Positions 17,568 through 26,380 of a DNA stretch of 64,000 bases are shown here, piece by piece. How positions within the stretch are numbered: the stretch's first letter is position 1; each line of letters begins with the position of its first letter. The position numbers were made by a program, and so were the translations under genes. The notes under the pieces are model-generated. The model saw nothing but the letters and a program-made list of their open reading frames with translations, did no database searches and was not told the DNA's origin. Where the stretch lies: positions 124,001 to 188,000 of the forward strand of contig DINS01000008.1 of assembly GCA_002426015.1 (NCBI GenBank). Reading direction: 5' to 3'. The DNA comes from Flavobacteriaceae bacterium UBA5534 (GTDB lineage: Bacteria; Bacteroidota; Bacteroidia; Flavobacteriales; Flavobacteriaceae).

Positions 17568-18299
17568 ATGGACGTATTACATAAAGATTCACAAAAACAA
17601 ATTGGACAGTTTGTGGCAGAAGATTTTAGAACAGCTGCAATATTTAATAAGTATGGTATTGATTTTTGCTGTAAAGGAGATAGAACCATTGAAGAAGTTT
17701 GCGACAAAAACAATGTAGATTGCAATCAGCTTCTTGATGAGTTAGATCATGTTTTAAACAGCTCTACCGATCAATCCATCGACTACAAATCCTGGCCATT
17801 GGATTTATTGGCCGAGTATATAGAAAAAAAACACCATCGCTATGTAGAGGAAAAAACGCCAGTACTTCGTCAATTTTTAGATAAGTTGTGCAAAGTACAT
17901 GGACAAAGACATCCCGAACTTTTGGAAATTACTGCATATTTCATTGCATCCTCCAGAGAATTAGCTGCTCATATGAAAAAAGAAGAACTCATCCTCTTCC
18001 CTTTCATTAAGAAAATGGTAAAAGCGCAATTAGATGGTACTGCAATACAAGCGCCACAATTTGGCACCGTCGAAAATCCTATTGCAATGATGAAAGATGA
18101 ACACGAAAACGAAGGGGAACGTTTCAGACAGATAGCAAAATTAACTGATAATTACACACCACCATCTGACGCTTGCAACACTTATAAAGTGACGTTTGCT
18201 ATGCTTGAAGAATTTGAAAAAGATTTGCATTTACACATACATTTAGAAAATAACATATTGTTTCCTGCAGCCATAAAGCTGGAGCAATTATTCGTTTAA
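17568..18299 (+). CDS. ric: Iron-sulfur cluster repair di-iron protein (Ric/ScdA/YtfE)
   Basis: The 243-residue protein has the N-terminal DUF542/ScdA domain with the Cys pair CC at 34-35 (YGIDFCCKG) and a hemerythrin-like domain with spaced His/Glu (KKHHRYVEE, HGQRHPEL, HMKKEE, DEHENEG, HLHIHLENN) that holds a di-iron site. It repairs Fe-S clusters after nitrosative or oxidative damage. I start at ATG 17568; a TTG at 17526 would place the operator palindrome inside the gene. It follows the Rrf2 gene by 48 bp. Confidence 0.93.
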   Translation: MDVLHKDSQKQIGQFVAEDFRTAAIFNKYGIDFCCKGDRTIEEVCDKNNVDCNQLLDELDHVLNSSTDQSIDYKSWPLDLLAEYIEKKHHRYVEEKTPVLRQFLDKLCKVHGQRHPELLEITAYFIASSRELAAHMKKEELILFPFIKKMVKAQLDGTAIQAPQFGTVENPIAMMKDEHENEGERFRQIAKLTDNYTPPSDACNTYKVTFAMLEEFEKDLHLHIHLENNILFPAAIKLEQLFV

Positions 18300-18464
18300 T
18301 ATTTGGTTTTGATTGAAGTTACACTTCCTTTGGTGGCTTAACCTACAGTAATGTACGGATGTTTTTTTGAGGGAAAACAACATACATTACAATGTGAGAA
18401 ACAACAAGGGGAGTGTTCTTTTTTTAAATTATTTCTACCTTTACAAGACCAAAATTGAATTTTA

Positions 18465-19670
18465 ATGCAGAAAAAATTTATCCTCGTTTGTCTTCTTAAT
18501 TTTTTAGTGGCAGCGTCAATGGGTTTGGTTTTGCGTTATGTTTTTATACAACCGTTATCACTCAATTTTAGGTTTTTAACACATGGACATTCGCATGTGG
18601 CGATGTTGGGTTGGGTCTATTTAATGCTGTATCTGTTAATTGTACATCATTTTATTCCTGATAAAAAACCAATATACAACCGTTTATTTTGGATTACCCA
18701 ACTTGCCGTTGTTGGCATGATGATCAGCTTTCCGTTACAAGGCTATGCTGCCATCTCAATCAGTTTTTCGACCTTACATATTTTTTGCAGTTATTATTTT
18801 GTTCGTTTAGTTTGGCAACACCATAAAACAACCTCGCTTCCTGCTCGCTATTTATTGAAAGCATGCTTGTTGTTTATGTTGCTATCCACCATTGGTGTTT
18901 GGTGTTTGGGACCTGCAGTGGCTACATTAGGGCAAACCTCGGCCTTTTATCAAATTGCGATTCAGTTCTTTTTGCATTTTCAGTTTAATGGCTGGTTTTT
19001 GTTGGCTGTTTTGGCTGTTTTCCTAAATCAGTTCAACATCGCCAATCATCAACTTTTTAAACACTTTTTTGCACTATTAATTCTAGCTACAATATTTACT
19101 TTTGCTTTGCCTGTAAGCTGGTTCGCCTTCCATCCTCTCCTACTTTGGATAAATGGACTCGGTGTTGTTTTGCAAGTTTTGGCATTATATTATTTATTGA
19201 AGCTGTTGCAACCTCATTGGAATTCGTTTTGGGCAAATGGTTCAACAACGATTAAACTAATGTATCGATTTGCGTTGTTATGCTTCGTTCTAAAAATTGG
19301 CATACAGACATTATCATTGATTCCGGAAGTGGCCGAGAAGGCATATCAATATCGTGATTTTGTGATTGGTTTTATCCATTTGACCATGTTGGGCATCATT
19401 TCTGGATTTTTATTTGCCTTTATATTGCAAAGCCCTTTAGTCAACAAAAAAAGTAAAATTTTATCGTTTGGCTTATATAGTTTTATAGCTGGTTTCCTTA
19501 CTACTGAATGCATATTGTTCATTCAAGGATGTCTTTATTATTTTGGTGTAGGAATGATGCCTAATTATCATCTCTTATTATTTGTTTGTAGCATCTTGTT
19601 GCCTTTGGGCATTTTATTTATAATTGTTAATATTTTCAACCATGACTCCAAAACCCTTAAAACGACATAA
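18465..19670 (+). CDS. Polytopic membrane protein with haem-oxidase-like His motifs
   Basis: The 401-residue protein is almost wholly hydrophobic, with roughly 12 membrane segments. Conserved-looking histidines sit at segment ends: HGHSHVAMLGW (His40, 42, 44), LHFQFNGW (His171) and IHLTMLG (His305). The first and third recall the His-LGW helices of haem-copper oxidase subunit I, but I do not see the full CuB ligand set, and it does not match NnrS as I know it. It lies 165 bp after ric and overlaps the hemerythrin gene by 29 bp, so a role in NO or haem chemistry is likely by context. Function unassigned. Confidence 0.75.
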   Translation: MQKKFILVCLLNFLVAASMGLVLRYVFIQPLSLNFRFLTHGHSHVAMLGWVYLMLYLLIVHHFIPDKKPIYNRLFWITQLAVVGMMISFPLQGYAAISISFSTLHIFCSYYFVRLVWQHHKTTSLPARYLLKACLLFMLLSTIGVWCLGPAVATLGQTSAFYQIAIQFFLHFQFNGWFLLAVLAVFLNQFNIANHQLFKHFFALLILATIFTFALPVSWFAFHPLLLWINGLGVVLQVLALYYLLKLLQPHWNSFWANGSTTIKLMYRFALLCFVLKIGIQTLSLIPEVAEKAYQYRDFVIGFIHLTMLGIISGFLFAFILQSPLVNKKSKILSFGLYSFIAGFLTTECILFIQGCLYYFGVGMMPNYHLLLFVCSILLPLGILFIIVNIFNHDSKTLKTT

Positions 19671-20103
19671 AGCTTTGCAACCCTTGAGCAGAGACCACCA
19701 TCACGGATTGTTGCTCTCCTGGAAAATAAGAAATGGATTTAATAAAAATGTAGAAACAGAACGCATTAAGACTTATGCAGACTGGTTTTTTGAAACCCAT
19801 TTGGTGCCTCATTTTGAATTGGAAGAAGCTCATATTTTTACGCTTTTGGAGGACAACAATGATCTTATTAAACGTGCGTTGGCTGACCATCGTAGGTTAA
19901 AACGATTGTTTAATGAAGAAGGTGATATTGAAAAATCTTTACATAAAATTGAGGAAGAATTAGAGCAGCATATTCGGTTTGAAGAACGTGTGCTGTTCCC
20001 AGAGATTCAGAAAGTTGCCACTGAAGAACAATTGGCTGTAATAGAAAAAATCCATCATCAAGATGGTTTTGAAGACAAGCTTGATGATGAATTTTGGAGG
20101 TAA
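19642..20103 (+). CDS. Hemerythrin-domain protein
   Basis: A 153-residue all-helical protein with hemerythrin-type ligands: LSRDHHHGLLL, ETHLVPHFELEEAHIF, DHRRLKRLF and IRFEERVLFPEIQ. Such domains bind a di-iron centre for O2, NO or redox sensing. ATG 19642 is chosen; the gene overlaps the upstream membrane protein gene by 29 bp, so the two are coupled. It converges with the porin gene only 8 bp away. Confidence 0.88.
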   Translation: MTPKPLKRHKALQPLSRDHHHGLLLSWKIRNGFNKNVETERIKTYADWFFETHLVPHFELEEAHIFTLLEDNNDLIKRALADHRRLKRLFNEEGDIEKSLHKIEEELEQHIRFEERVLFPEIQKVATEEQLAVIEKIHHQDGFEDKLDDEFWR

Positions 20104-20111
20104 ATTAATTC

Positions 20112-21365
20112 CTATTTTGTATAAGTAAACAATTTTGGTTTAAACACAAACATGGCCCAAGCCCAATTGTTGGTGTTGTCTTTATTGCCACCTTTCAACA
20201 CTTCCATGGTTTCTGTGGCAAGCATATGTGAATACCCAACTTGGAAATCAATGGCGTCAGCAATTTTGTAACCCAGTGTAAAATCGATTTCGGTACCTAA
20301 ATAACTATCCATTTCATTCCCTGAAGTATTCACAATCGTCGCCGCAGAAGAAAACACATGAGGCACCAACTGAATTGACACTTTATCCTTTTTATATTTC
20401 AAAGGCAAATTGATGTCCAGCAAGCCTACAGAATTGATATGATTGCCCACATAAAAATAATCCATCCAACCATTGAATTTGTGATTGGTTCCAAACAATG
20501 GGTTGAAGGATTTTAGCTTATCATCATTTGTGTTCATATCAGTTCCAGAAAGATATTCAGCACCAAGTCCCAGATTAAAATTGACCGTGAAATCATAGTG
20601 AACATTTCCAGATAAATTAAAGGCATTCAAATTGCGATTGGCTATTTTCCCTGTTTGAAAATATATCGAAGCATCTGCTTTCAACTTATGCTTTGAGTAC
20701 TCTGAATACATTCCAAAGGTCTGATTGTAATCGACTTCCTGTTCTTCTTCATGCTCAAAAGTAAATCCAGTATTCAATGCCAAAAAACTCAAGGCAAGTG
20801 ATTCAAATTTGGTATGATACCATGCATACTGAAAGGACTTATAATTATTAACATCATAATCGGTTTTAAAAAGAGTTTCGTCTTCTTCATTGAGTGCGAT
20901 TCCAACATCCAATCTCGTGTTGCTGTTTGGGACATAAGTTGCAATAAAAGCATCGTGACTACGACCAGTTTGTGCCCAATCGACATTCCCAAAAATGCGA
21001 TGGTCATCATATACAATCTCCTGACGTCCCATTTTTAGAAAGAACTTACTGCTTAAAATGGCCGATGCCCAAGCTTCATGAATAGCTGTTCCATTTGCAT
21101 CGCTGGCTGAAAGCGTATTGACATCGCCCCAAATCCTTACATTCTGCAAAGAGATAAAAGCCTTTAGTTTTTCACTTGCATAATTAAAATTAAGTCTTGA
21201 ACGTTGCGACACAAAAGATGCCGCATCAACATCATCAGGAATCAAAGTTTTAAAGCCATGTCTGTACTCAAAGCGTGGTTTTAATTCTAAATTGACTTCA
21301 AATTCTTGGGCAACATAGGTCTGGCTCAACATTCCGAAGAATGTCAAAAGGATGAGTTTTTTCAT
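20112..21365 (-). CDS. Outer membrane beta-barrel porin, alginate-export-like
   Basis: The 417-residue protein starts at ATG 21365 with a signal peptide (to about TYVAQ) and continues as alternating amphipathic beta strands with aromatic ends, including LKPRFEYRHGFKTL, KAFISLQNVRIWGD, KMGRQEIVYDDHRIFGNVDW and closing WAWAMFVFKPKLFTY. The RxEYRHG and GRQ motifs are those of the alginate-export/porin family. It lies 55 bp after the SCO gene in the nirK operon and may pass nitrite or another small solute. Substrate not known. Confidence 0.75.
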   Translation of the reverse strand: MKKLILLTFFGMLSQTYVAQEFEVNLELKPRFEYRHGFKTLIPDDVDAASFVSQRSRLNFNYASEKLKAFISLQNVRIWGDVNTLSASDANGTAIHEAWASAILSSKFFLKMGRQEIVYDDHRIFGNVDWAQTGRSHDAFIATYVPNSNTRLDVGIALNEEDETLFKTDYDVNNYKSFQYAWYHTKFESLALSFLALNTGFTFEHEEEQEVDYNQTFGMYSEYSKHKLKADASIYFQTGKIANRNLNAFNLSGNVHYDFTVNFNLGLGAEYLSGTDMNTNDDKLKSFNPLFGTNHKFNGWMDYFYVGNHINSVGLLDINLPLKYKKDKVSIQLVPHVFSSAATIVNTSGNEMDSYLGTEIDFTLGYKIADAIDFQVGYSHMLATETMEVLKGGNKDNTNNWAWAMFVFKPKLFTYTK

Positions 21366-21420
21366 AAGTTTATTTTTATTAGTCCCTTGGATGTGAAACT
21401 TTAGTTGAGTTATTCTAACA

Positions 21421-22143
21421 TTAGATTTTATCGACCGCTTCTTCAATATGCTCTATAGTAGCATCAGAGTTGACACCAAGCCCTTCCTGTTGAAACACCA
21501 TTTCACCATCAGCATTAAACACACTGATGATGTTAGAATGTGAAAAATCGAGAGGCGAAATCTTTTTATAATTCACGGCCAAAACTGCCGCAAATTCTCT
21601 AGTGTTTTCCTCCGAAGATCTTAAAAAGAGCCAAGGGTCTTCATCCATAAAATTTTCTTTAGCAAAAGCTTTTAGGCGTTCTGGTGTATCCGTTTTAGGG
21701 TCAATGCTTACCAATACCATTTTCACTTTATCTTTAGTGCTTTTTGGTAATCGTTCTTCGATGTTTCGCATATCGGCTACCAATCGAGGACAAGCCGCTT
21801 TGCAAGACGTATAAATCATGACCATGACCAATACATCACCTTTTAGGTCAACCAATTGAATGTCTTCACCATTTTGATTGGTCCAGGTAGAAGGTAAATT
21901 GTAAATGGACATGTCTGAAATTTCGTTGGATGCTTTATCGGATTCATTTTCAATTTCAATTTCCTTTAAATCCATTTTACAAACAGGACAACTTCCGGCT
22001 TCATCATAAGTTTTGTCACTTTCACATTGCATTGGACATTGATACATTATGGCAGCATCCGTTTTGTTTTTGGCAGCATCATTTTTGCATGCAGTCAATC
22101 CAAAAGAAAGAATGCAGCAGATTATAAATAGTGTTTTTTTCAT
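21421..22143 (-). CDS. SCO1/SenC copper chaperone with N-terminal metal-binding domain
   Basis: A 240-residue lipoprotein (LTAC, Cys19). Residues 34-62 form a heavy-metal-binding domain with Cys36, Cys40, Cys52 and Cys55 (YQCPMQC, SCPVCKMDL), and residues 80-235 a thioredoxin-fold SCO domain with TSCKAAC (Cys114, Cys118) and a later His in FSHSNI. SCO proteins deliver copper to cuproenzymes. It starts 1 nt after the stop of the NirV-like gene and two genes from nirK, so NirK copper loading is its probable job. Confidence 0.9.
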   Translation of the reverse strand: MKKTLFIICCILSFGLTACKNDAAKNKTDAAIMYQCPMQCESDKTYDEAGSCPVCKMDLKEIEIENESDKASNEISDMSIYNLPSTWTNQNGEDIQLVDLKGDVLVMVMIYTSCKAACPRLVADMRNIEERLPKSTKDKVKMVLVSIDPKTDTPERLKAFAKENFMDEDPWLFLRSSEENTREFAAVLAVNYKKISPLDFSHSNIISVFNADGEMVFQQEGLGVNSDATIEHIEEAVDKI

Positions 22144-22144
22144 G

Positions 22145-22927
22145 TTATTGTGTGTTATCGATGTCTTTAGCACATCTAAATCCGAGGTTTTTAATCGCGT
22201 AGTTGGCTTTAATACTTCCCCTAAAGGCATAGCGCATAAATGCCGCATAATTCATTAAATCGGTGGCACCCAATGCTGCGCTTCCGCAGAACAAATTATT
22301 GTCTTTATCATTGTCTTTTCGAGATTCTCCTGACAGCAGAACTGAATTAAAATCAGAAGTCCATTCCCAAACCAAGCCATGTAAATCATAAACGCCCCAA
22401 TAATTTTTTGGGTTTTGACCGATCTCATTCTCATTAGATCGAGAAGCTTCGTACCAAGCCAAAATTTGCTCGTTGTATGATTTTTTAATACGAGCGTCTT
22501 TTGTGTTTTCATCTGCCATGGCAGCATATTCCCATTCATCCATTGTAGGAAGTCGCTTCCCTTGACATTCGCAATAGGCTTTAGCTGCAAACCAACTGAC
22601 ATACGTTACAGGACTTTTAGGATTTTCAGTGTCTTTATATTCTAAATCGCTTTTCCAATTTCTCAAGTAATTGGCGTCTGCAAAAAGTCCCTTGACCTTC
22701 GATTTTTGCCATTTTGGATACTTTTTGACAAACTCTTTATAGTCAGCATTTGTGACAGGATACGCATCCAATTTAAAATCCTTAACCTCAACCACTGTGG
22801 AATCTCTTCCATATAATGGAATGTAACGAGCTCCTTTTATGTGAACCATTCCTTCAGACTGTCCATAACTAAACATCTGCATTGCAATAAATACTAAAGT
22901 CAATCTGAAGGTTTTGGTACACATCAC
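22145..22927 (-). CDS. SUMF1/FGE-domain protein, NirV-like
   Basis: The 260-residue protein has a signal peptide (about 1-22) and a formylglycine-generating-enzyme fold: YVSWFAAKAYCECQGKRLPTMDEWEYAAM, GVYDLHGLVWEWTSDF, AFRGS and NLGFRCAKD. Genes of this domain beside nirK are called nirV in Rhodobacter; their role is unknown, and true sulfatase activation is unlikely here as I see no sulfatase. It lies 19 bp after nirK and 1 bp before the SCO gene. Confidence 0.85.
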   Translation of the reverse strand: MMCTKTFRLTLVFIAMQMFSYGQSEGMVHIKGARYIPLYGRDSTVVEVKDFKLDAYPVTNADYKEFVKKYPKWQKSKVKGLFADANYLRNWKSDLEYKDTENPKSPVTYVSWFAAKAYCECQGKRLPTMDEWEYAAMADENTKDARIKKSYNEQILAWYEASRSNENEIGQNPKNYWGVYDLHGLVWEWTSDFNSVLLSGESRKDNDKDNNLFCGSAALGATDLMNYAAFMRYAFRGSIKANYAIKNLGFRCAKDIDNTQ

Positions 22928-22946
22928 TACTTGCTATTAATTAAGT

Positions 22947-24419
22947 TTACTTTTTACTCTTTACATTTTTAACTCGCTGTGGAGTCACAACTGTTTTGTT
23001 ATTTCCCCAACTGTTATACACGTAGGTCATAACATTTGCAATTTCTTCTGCTGATAAAGACTGTCGGGTCATCACACTGTTATATTTTTGACCATTGACT
23101 GTAATCTCACCTGTCTTACCATGAAGGACGATATCAATAGCTCTATCTACATCAGCATTGAGATAATCTGATTTTGCCAAAGGAGGAAAAGCATTTGGAA
23201 TACCTTGTCCTTCTGCTTGGTGGCAAGCGATACATGTTTGACCGTAAATTTGTTTACCAAATTCCATTTGTTCAGCAAACGATTGAGCCGGAATATCAGA
23301 CTCCTTGACTTCATCTGTTGTTGGCATAGACTGGATTCCAGGACCTTCAGGCAAATAGATATTATCCATCAACTCACCAGAATATATTTTTTTATTCTTC
23401 TCTCCTTCTACTTTCAACATCCCCAAAGCACCTTTATTGAAGGCTCTAAATATGGAGTGGTCGACGAGAATAAATGTACCAGGAACATCCACTTTAAATT
23501 CTACAATGGCAGCACCACCAGCAGGTATCATAGTCGTTTGAACATTTTCATTAACAAGATCTCCACCTTCTACATGAACCTTATCAAAAATTTCACCAAT
23601 GACATGGAAAGACGACACCAATCCTGGGCCTCCATTTCCAACAAACAGCCTTACTGTTTCACCAACTTTGGCCGTTAGGGCTCCATCACCTGTCAATGCT
23701 CCAACTTTTCCGTTGAAGACTACATAATCGGCCTTTTCATCAACGGCTTTCTGCATATCAAAAGGTTGTAAGCCACGTTCGCCATTGGCACCTTTGGTAT
23801 AAAAATCACCTTGCATGACATAATATTCTTTATCCACAATTGGCAGTCCACCTTCAGGCTCTACCAAGATCAGACCATACATTCCATTTGCAATGTGCAT
23901 TCCTACAGGAGCAGTAGCACAGTGATAGACATAAAGCCCTGGATTCAATACTTTAAATGAAAATACCTTCTCATGTCCAGGTGCCACAAATGAAGATTCT
24001 GCACCTCCACCTGGACCTGTGACAGCATGCAAATCGATGTTGTGAGGCAATTTATTGTCAGGATGGTTTTGTAAATGGAATTCTATTTCATCACCAACGC
24101 GAGTTCTGATAAAACTTCCAGGTACTGAGCCTCCAAAAGTCCAATACACATAACGTACACCATCTGTAATTTCACCTTCCTCTTCAAGAATTTCCATCTT
24201 GACAATGAGTTTTTTGGCTTTTCTTTTACCAATTGGTGTTGGCACAAAAGGAGGTGCTGTCAGTTCTGCAATCATTTCTCTATTAACTGGAATTTCTTCT
24301 GCTGAAGCATATTCTGTTTTTTTATCCTCAAAGCAAGAGAACAATAAAAGAGACATTAAGGTTAAAAACGATAGGTTTCTGGTGTTGTTTTTAACAAAGA
24401 ATTTAAAAATAATTTTCAT
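22947..24419 (-). CDS. nirK: Copper nitrite reductase with fused C-terminal cytochrome c
   Basis: The 490-residue lipoprotein (FSC, Cys29) has two cupredoxin domains with every expected ligand: His126, Asp129, His131 (HNIDLHA), His166, Cys167, His175, Met180 (YHCATAPVGMH), His272 (SSFHVIGE), His321 (VDHSIF). A third domain (about 385-480) is a class I cytochrome c with CIACH (396-400). It reduces nitrite to NO in the periplasm, the fused haem feeding the type 1 copper. First gene of an operon with nirV-like, SCO and porin genes. A GGATA..TATCC dyad lies 34 bp upstream. Confidence 0.95.
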   Translation of the reverse strand: MKIIFKFFVKNNTRNLSFLTLMSLLLFSCFEDKKTEYASAEEIPVNREMIAELTAPPFVPTPIGKRKAKKLIVKMEILEEEGEITDGVRYVYWTFGGSVPGSFIRTRVGDEIEFHLQNHPDNKLPHNIDLHAVTGPGGGAESSFVAPGHEKVFSFKVLNPGLYVYHCATAPVGMHIANGMYGLILVEPEGGLPIVDKEYYVMQGDFYTKGANGERGLQPFDMQKAVDEKADYVVFNGKVGALTGDGALTAKVGETVRLFVGNGGPGLVSSFHVIGEIFDKVHVEGGDLVNENVQTTMIPAGGAAIVEFKVDVPGTFILVDHSIFRAFNKGALGMLKVEGEKNKKIYSGELMDNIYLPEGPGIQSMPTTDEVKESDIPAQSFAEQMEFGKQIYGQTCIACHQAEGQGIPNAFPPLAKSDYLNADVDRAIDIVLHGKTGEITVNGQKYNSVMTRQSLSAEEIANVMTYVYNSWGNNKTVVTPQRVKNVKSKK

Positions 24420-24453
24420 AATTATAGTGTTTTAACATCATATATTTTAAATA

Positions 24454-24467
24454 GGATATTTTTATCC
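24454..24467 (-). promoter_or_regulatory. Operator upstream of nirK
   Basis: GGATA-TTTT-TATCC, an inverted repeat with 5-bp arms and flanking bases (TA before, GA after) like those of the dyads before the Rrf2 and ric genes. It lies 34 bp before the nirK start. I see no clear TAnnTTTG for nirK, so the promoter may need an activator. Confidence 0.65.
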
Positions 24468-24508
24468 GATTATTGAGCAAAAATAAGGAGGTCAACTCAA
24501 CAAGAATA

Positions 24509-24520
24509 TGACATTTGTCA
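24509..24520 (-). promoter_or_regulatory. Second dyad upstream of nirK
   Basis: TGACA-TT-TGTCA is a perfect inverted repeat about 90 bp before the nirK start and 188 bp before parA. Its place fits an activator of nirK, perhaps of the Crp/Fnr family, but no such regulator is in the window. Confidence 0.35.
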
Positions 24521-24707
24521 GTTATTCAAAATTAAAAATATTTCTCTACAATATCAAATTGCCAAATTCTCTATCATAATAAAGTGCAATCCCCATAAAC
24601 ATCACCCTATTAAAAAACATAACAACTATTAAGATTTGTTAACAAGTAACATTTTTTATCCTCACAAATAATCGTATTTTTACCCTCTTAAAAAACCAAA
24701 TCATTTA

Positions 24708-25472
24708 ATGGGTAAAATCATTGCAATTGCCAATCAAAAAGGAGGCGTAGGAAAAACAACAACGTCAGTAAATTTAGCTGCTTCCTTGGGAGTTTTAGAA
24801 AAAAAAGTACTGCTTATCGATGCCGACCCTCAAGCCAATGCCACATCTGGTTTGGGTGTTGATGTAGAAAGCGTTGAAATTGGTTCTTATCAACTTATCG
24901 AACATTCGGCAACTGCTGAAGACATCATCATAAAAACGTCATCTCCAAACGTCGATATTATTCCAGCACATATCGATCTGGTAGCTATTGAAATAGAATT
25001 GGTAGATAAAGACGAACGTGAATATATGCTCAAAAAAGCAATTACGCACCTTAAGTCGTCTTATGATTATATATTGATAGATTGTGCACCTTCTCTGGGT
25101 TTATTGACATTGAATGCCTTAACTGCGGCCGATTCGGTCATTATTCCTATACAATGTGAATATTTTGCTCTTGAAGGTCTTGGAAAATTACTTAATACCG
25201 TAAAAAGTGTGCAACGCATCCACAATCAAAATCTGGACATTGAAGGTATGTTACTAACCATGTACGATTCTCGTTTGCGTTTATCAAACCAAGTGGTCGA
25301 AGAAGTCCAAAAACACTTTAGTGACATGGTCTTTCAAACAATCATTCAGCGTAATGTACGTTTGAGTGAGGCACCAAGTTATGGTGAAAGCATTATTAAT
25401 TATGACGTTAGTAGTAAAGGTGCTTCAAATTATTTAAGTTTGGCAAAAGAAATTATTAAAAAGAATGACTAA
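24708..25472 (+). CDS. parA: Chromosome partitioning ATPase ParA (Soj)
   Basis: The 254-residue protein begins MGKIIAIANQKGGVGKTT with the deviant Walker A motif (KGGVGKTT), followed by LLIDADPQANATSGLG and the Walker B-like DYILIDCAPSLGLLT. It is a Soj-type ATPase that, with ParB, segregates the origin region. It overlaps parB by one base (TAATG). Confidence 0.97.
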   Translation: MGKIIAIANQKGGVGKTTTSVNLAASLGVLEKKVLLIDADPQANATSGLGVDVESVEIGSYQLIEHSATAEDIIIKTSSPNVDIIPAHIDLVAIEIELVDKDEREYMLKKAITHLKSSYDYILIDCAPSLGLLTLNALTAADSVIIPIQCEYFALEGLGKLLNTVKSVQRIHNQNLDIEGMLLTMYDSRLRLSNQVVEEVQKHFSDMVFQTIIQRNVRLSEAPSYGESIINYDVSSKGASNYLSLAKEIIKKND

Positions 25473-26380
25473 TGGCGAAGGCAACACAAAAACAAGCTTT
25501 AGGTAGAGGTTTATCTGCACTTTTAAAAGACCCAACAAACGATATCAAATCAGTACAGGATAAAAATGCTGATAAAGTTATTGGCAATATCATTGAATTA
25601 GAATTGGATGCCATTGAAATCAATCCGTTTCAACCTCGTACCAATTTTAATGAAGAATCCTTACGCGAATTAGCATCTTCCATAAAAGAACTTGGGATCA
25701 TCCAACCCATTACTGTTAGAAAGCTCGATTTTAACAAATATCAATTGGTTTCTGGAGAGCGTCGTTTAAGAGCCTCAAAACTCATAGGACTAGAAACTAT
25801 TCCAGCATATATTCGTTTGGCAAACGACCAAGAATCGTTAGAAATGGCTTTGGTCGAAAACATACAACGCCAAGATCTGGACCCAATAGAGATTGCGTTA
25901 TCATACCAACGCTTGATTGACGAAATCAACCTGACACAAGAGCAAATGAGCGACCGTGTAGGTAAAAAACGCTCAACAATCACCAATTATTTGCGATTGT
26001 TAAAGTTAGACCCAATCATTCAAACTGGTATGCGCGATGGGTTTATATCGATGGGTCATGGTCGTGCCATTATCAACATCGAAGACCAAAGCAGCCAGCT
26101 GGATATCTATGAAAAAATCATAAGTAACCAATTATCTGTTAGAGATACGGAAGCTTTGGTAAAAAATTACCATAACACTAACGAAATCAAGATTTCACCA
26201 AAAACTGAAACAGAAGAACTTCCAAAATTCATCAAAAAAGGAGTTAAAGAATTTTCGGAATACTTTGGACACAAAATCAGCGTTAAATTGAGTAAGAATG
26301 GCAAAGGAAGTATTACCATTCCATTTCATTCGGAAGAGGATTTTAATCGCATCAAAAAACTAGTTCAAAGTGCCAAATAA
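25472..26380 (+). CDS. parB: Chromosome partitioning protein ParB (Spo0J)
   Basis: A 302-residue protein: N-terminal GRGLSALL motif, ParB/Srx CTPase domain (INPFQPRTNF, SGERRLRASK, ALVENIQRQDLDPIE), helix-turn-helix (LTQEQMSDRVGKKRSTITNYLRLLKL) and a C-terminal dimerisation tail. It binds parS sites near the origin. I did not notice a parS-like sequence in the window. It overlaps parA by 1 bp and DUF5683 by 11 bp. Confidence 0.96.
   Translation: MAKATQKQALGRGLSALLKDPTNDIKSVQDKNADKVIGNIIELELDAIEINPFQPRTNFNEESLRELASSIKELGIIQPITVRKLDFNKYQLVSGERRLRASKLIGLETIPAYIRLANDQESLEMALVENIQRQDLDPIEIALSYQRLIDEINLTQEQMSDRVGKKRSTITNYLRLLKLDPIIQTGMRDGFISMGHGRAIINIEDQSSQLDIYEKIISNQLSVRDTEALVKNYHNTNEIKISPKTETEELPKFIKKGVKEFSEYFGHKISVKLSKNGKGSITIPFHSEEDFNRIKKLVQSAK

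Noticed and set aside
18340..18405. Inverted match GTAATGT...ACATTAC in the ric-membrane protein gap
   Set aside because: Only 7 bp pair well across a long loop; no promoter or terminator features around it.
17085..24419. The nitrite/NO island as a recent mobile insertion
   Set aside because: No integrase, transposase, tRNA junction or flanking repeats, and base composition looks like the neighbours.
24420..24707. A parS site near parAB
   Set aside because: I saw no sequence like TGTTnCACGTGAAACA here or elsewhere in the window; the dyads in this gap differ.
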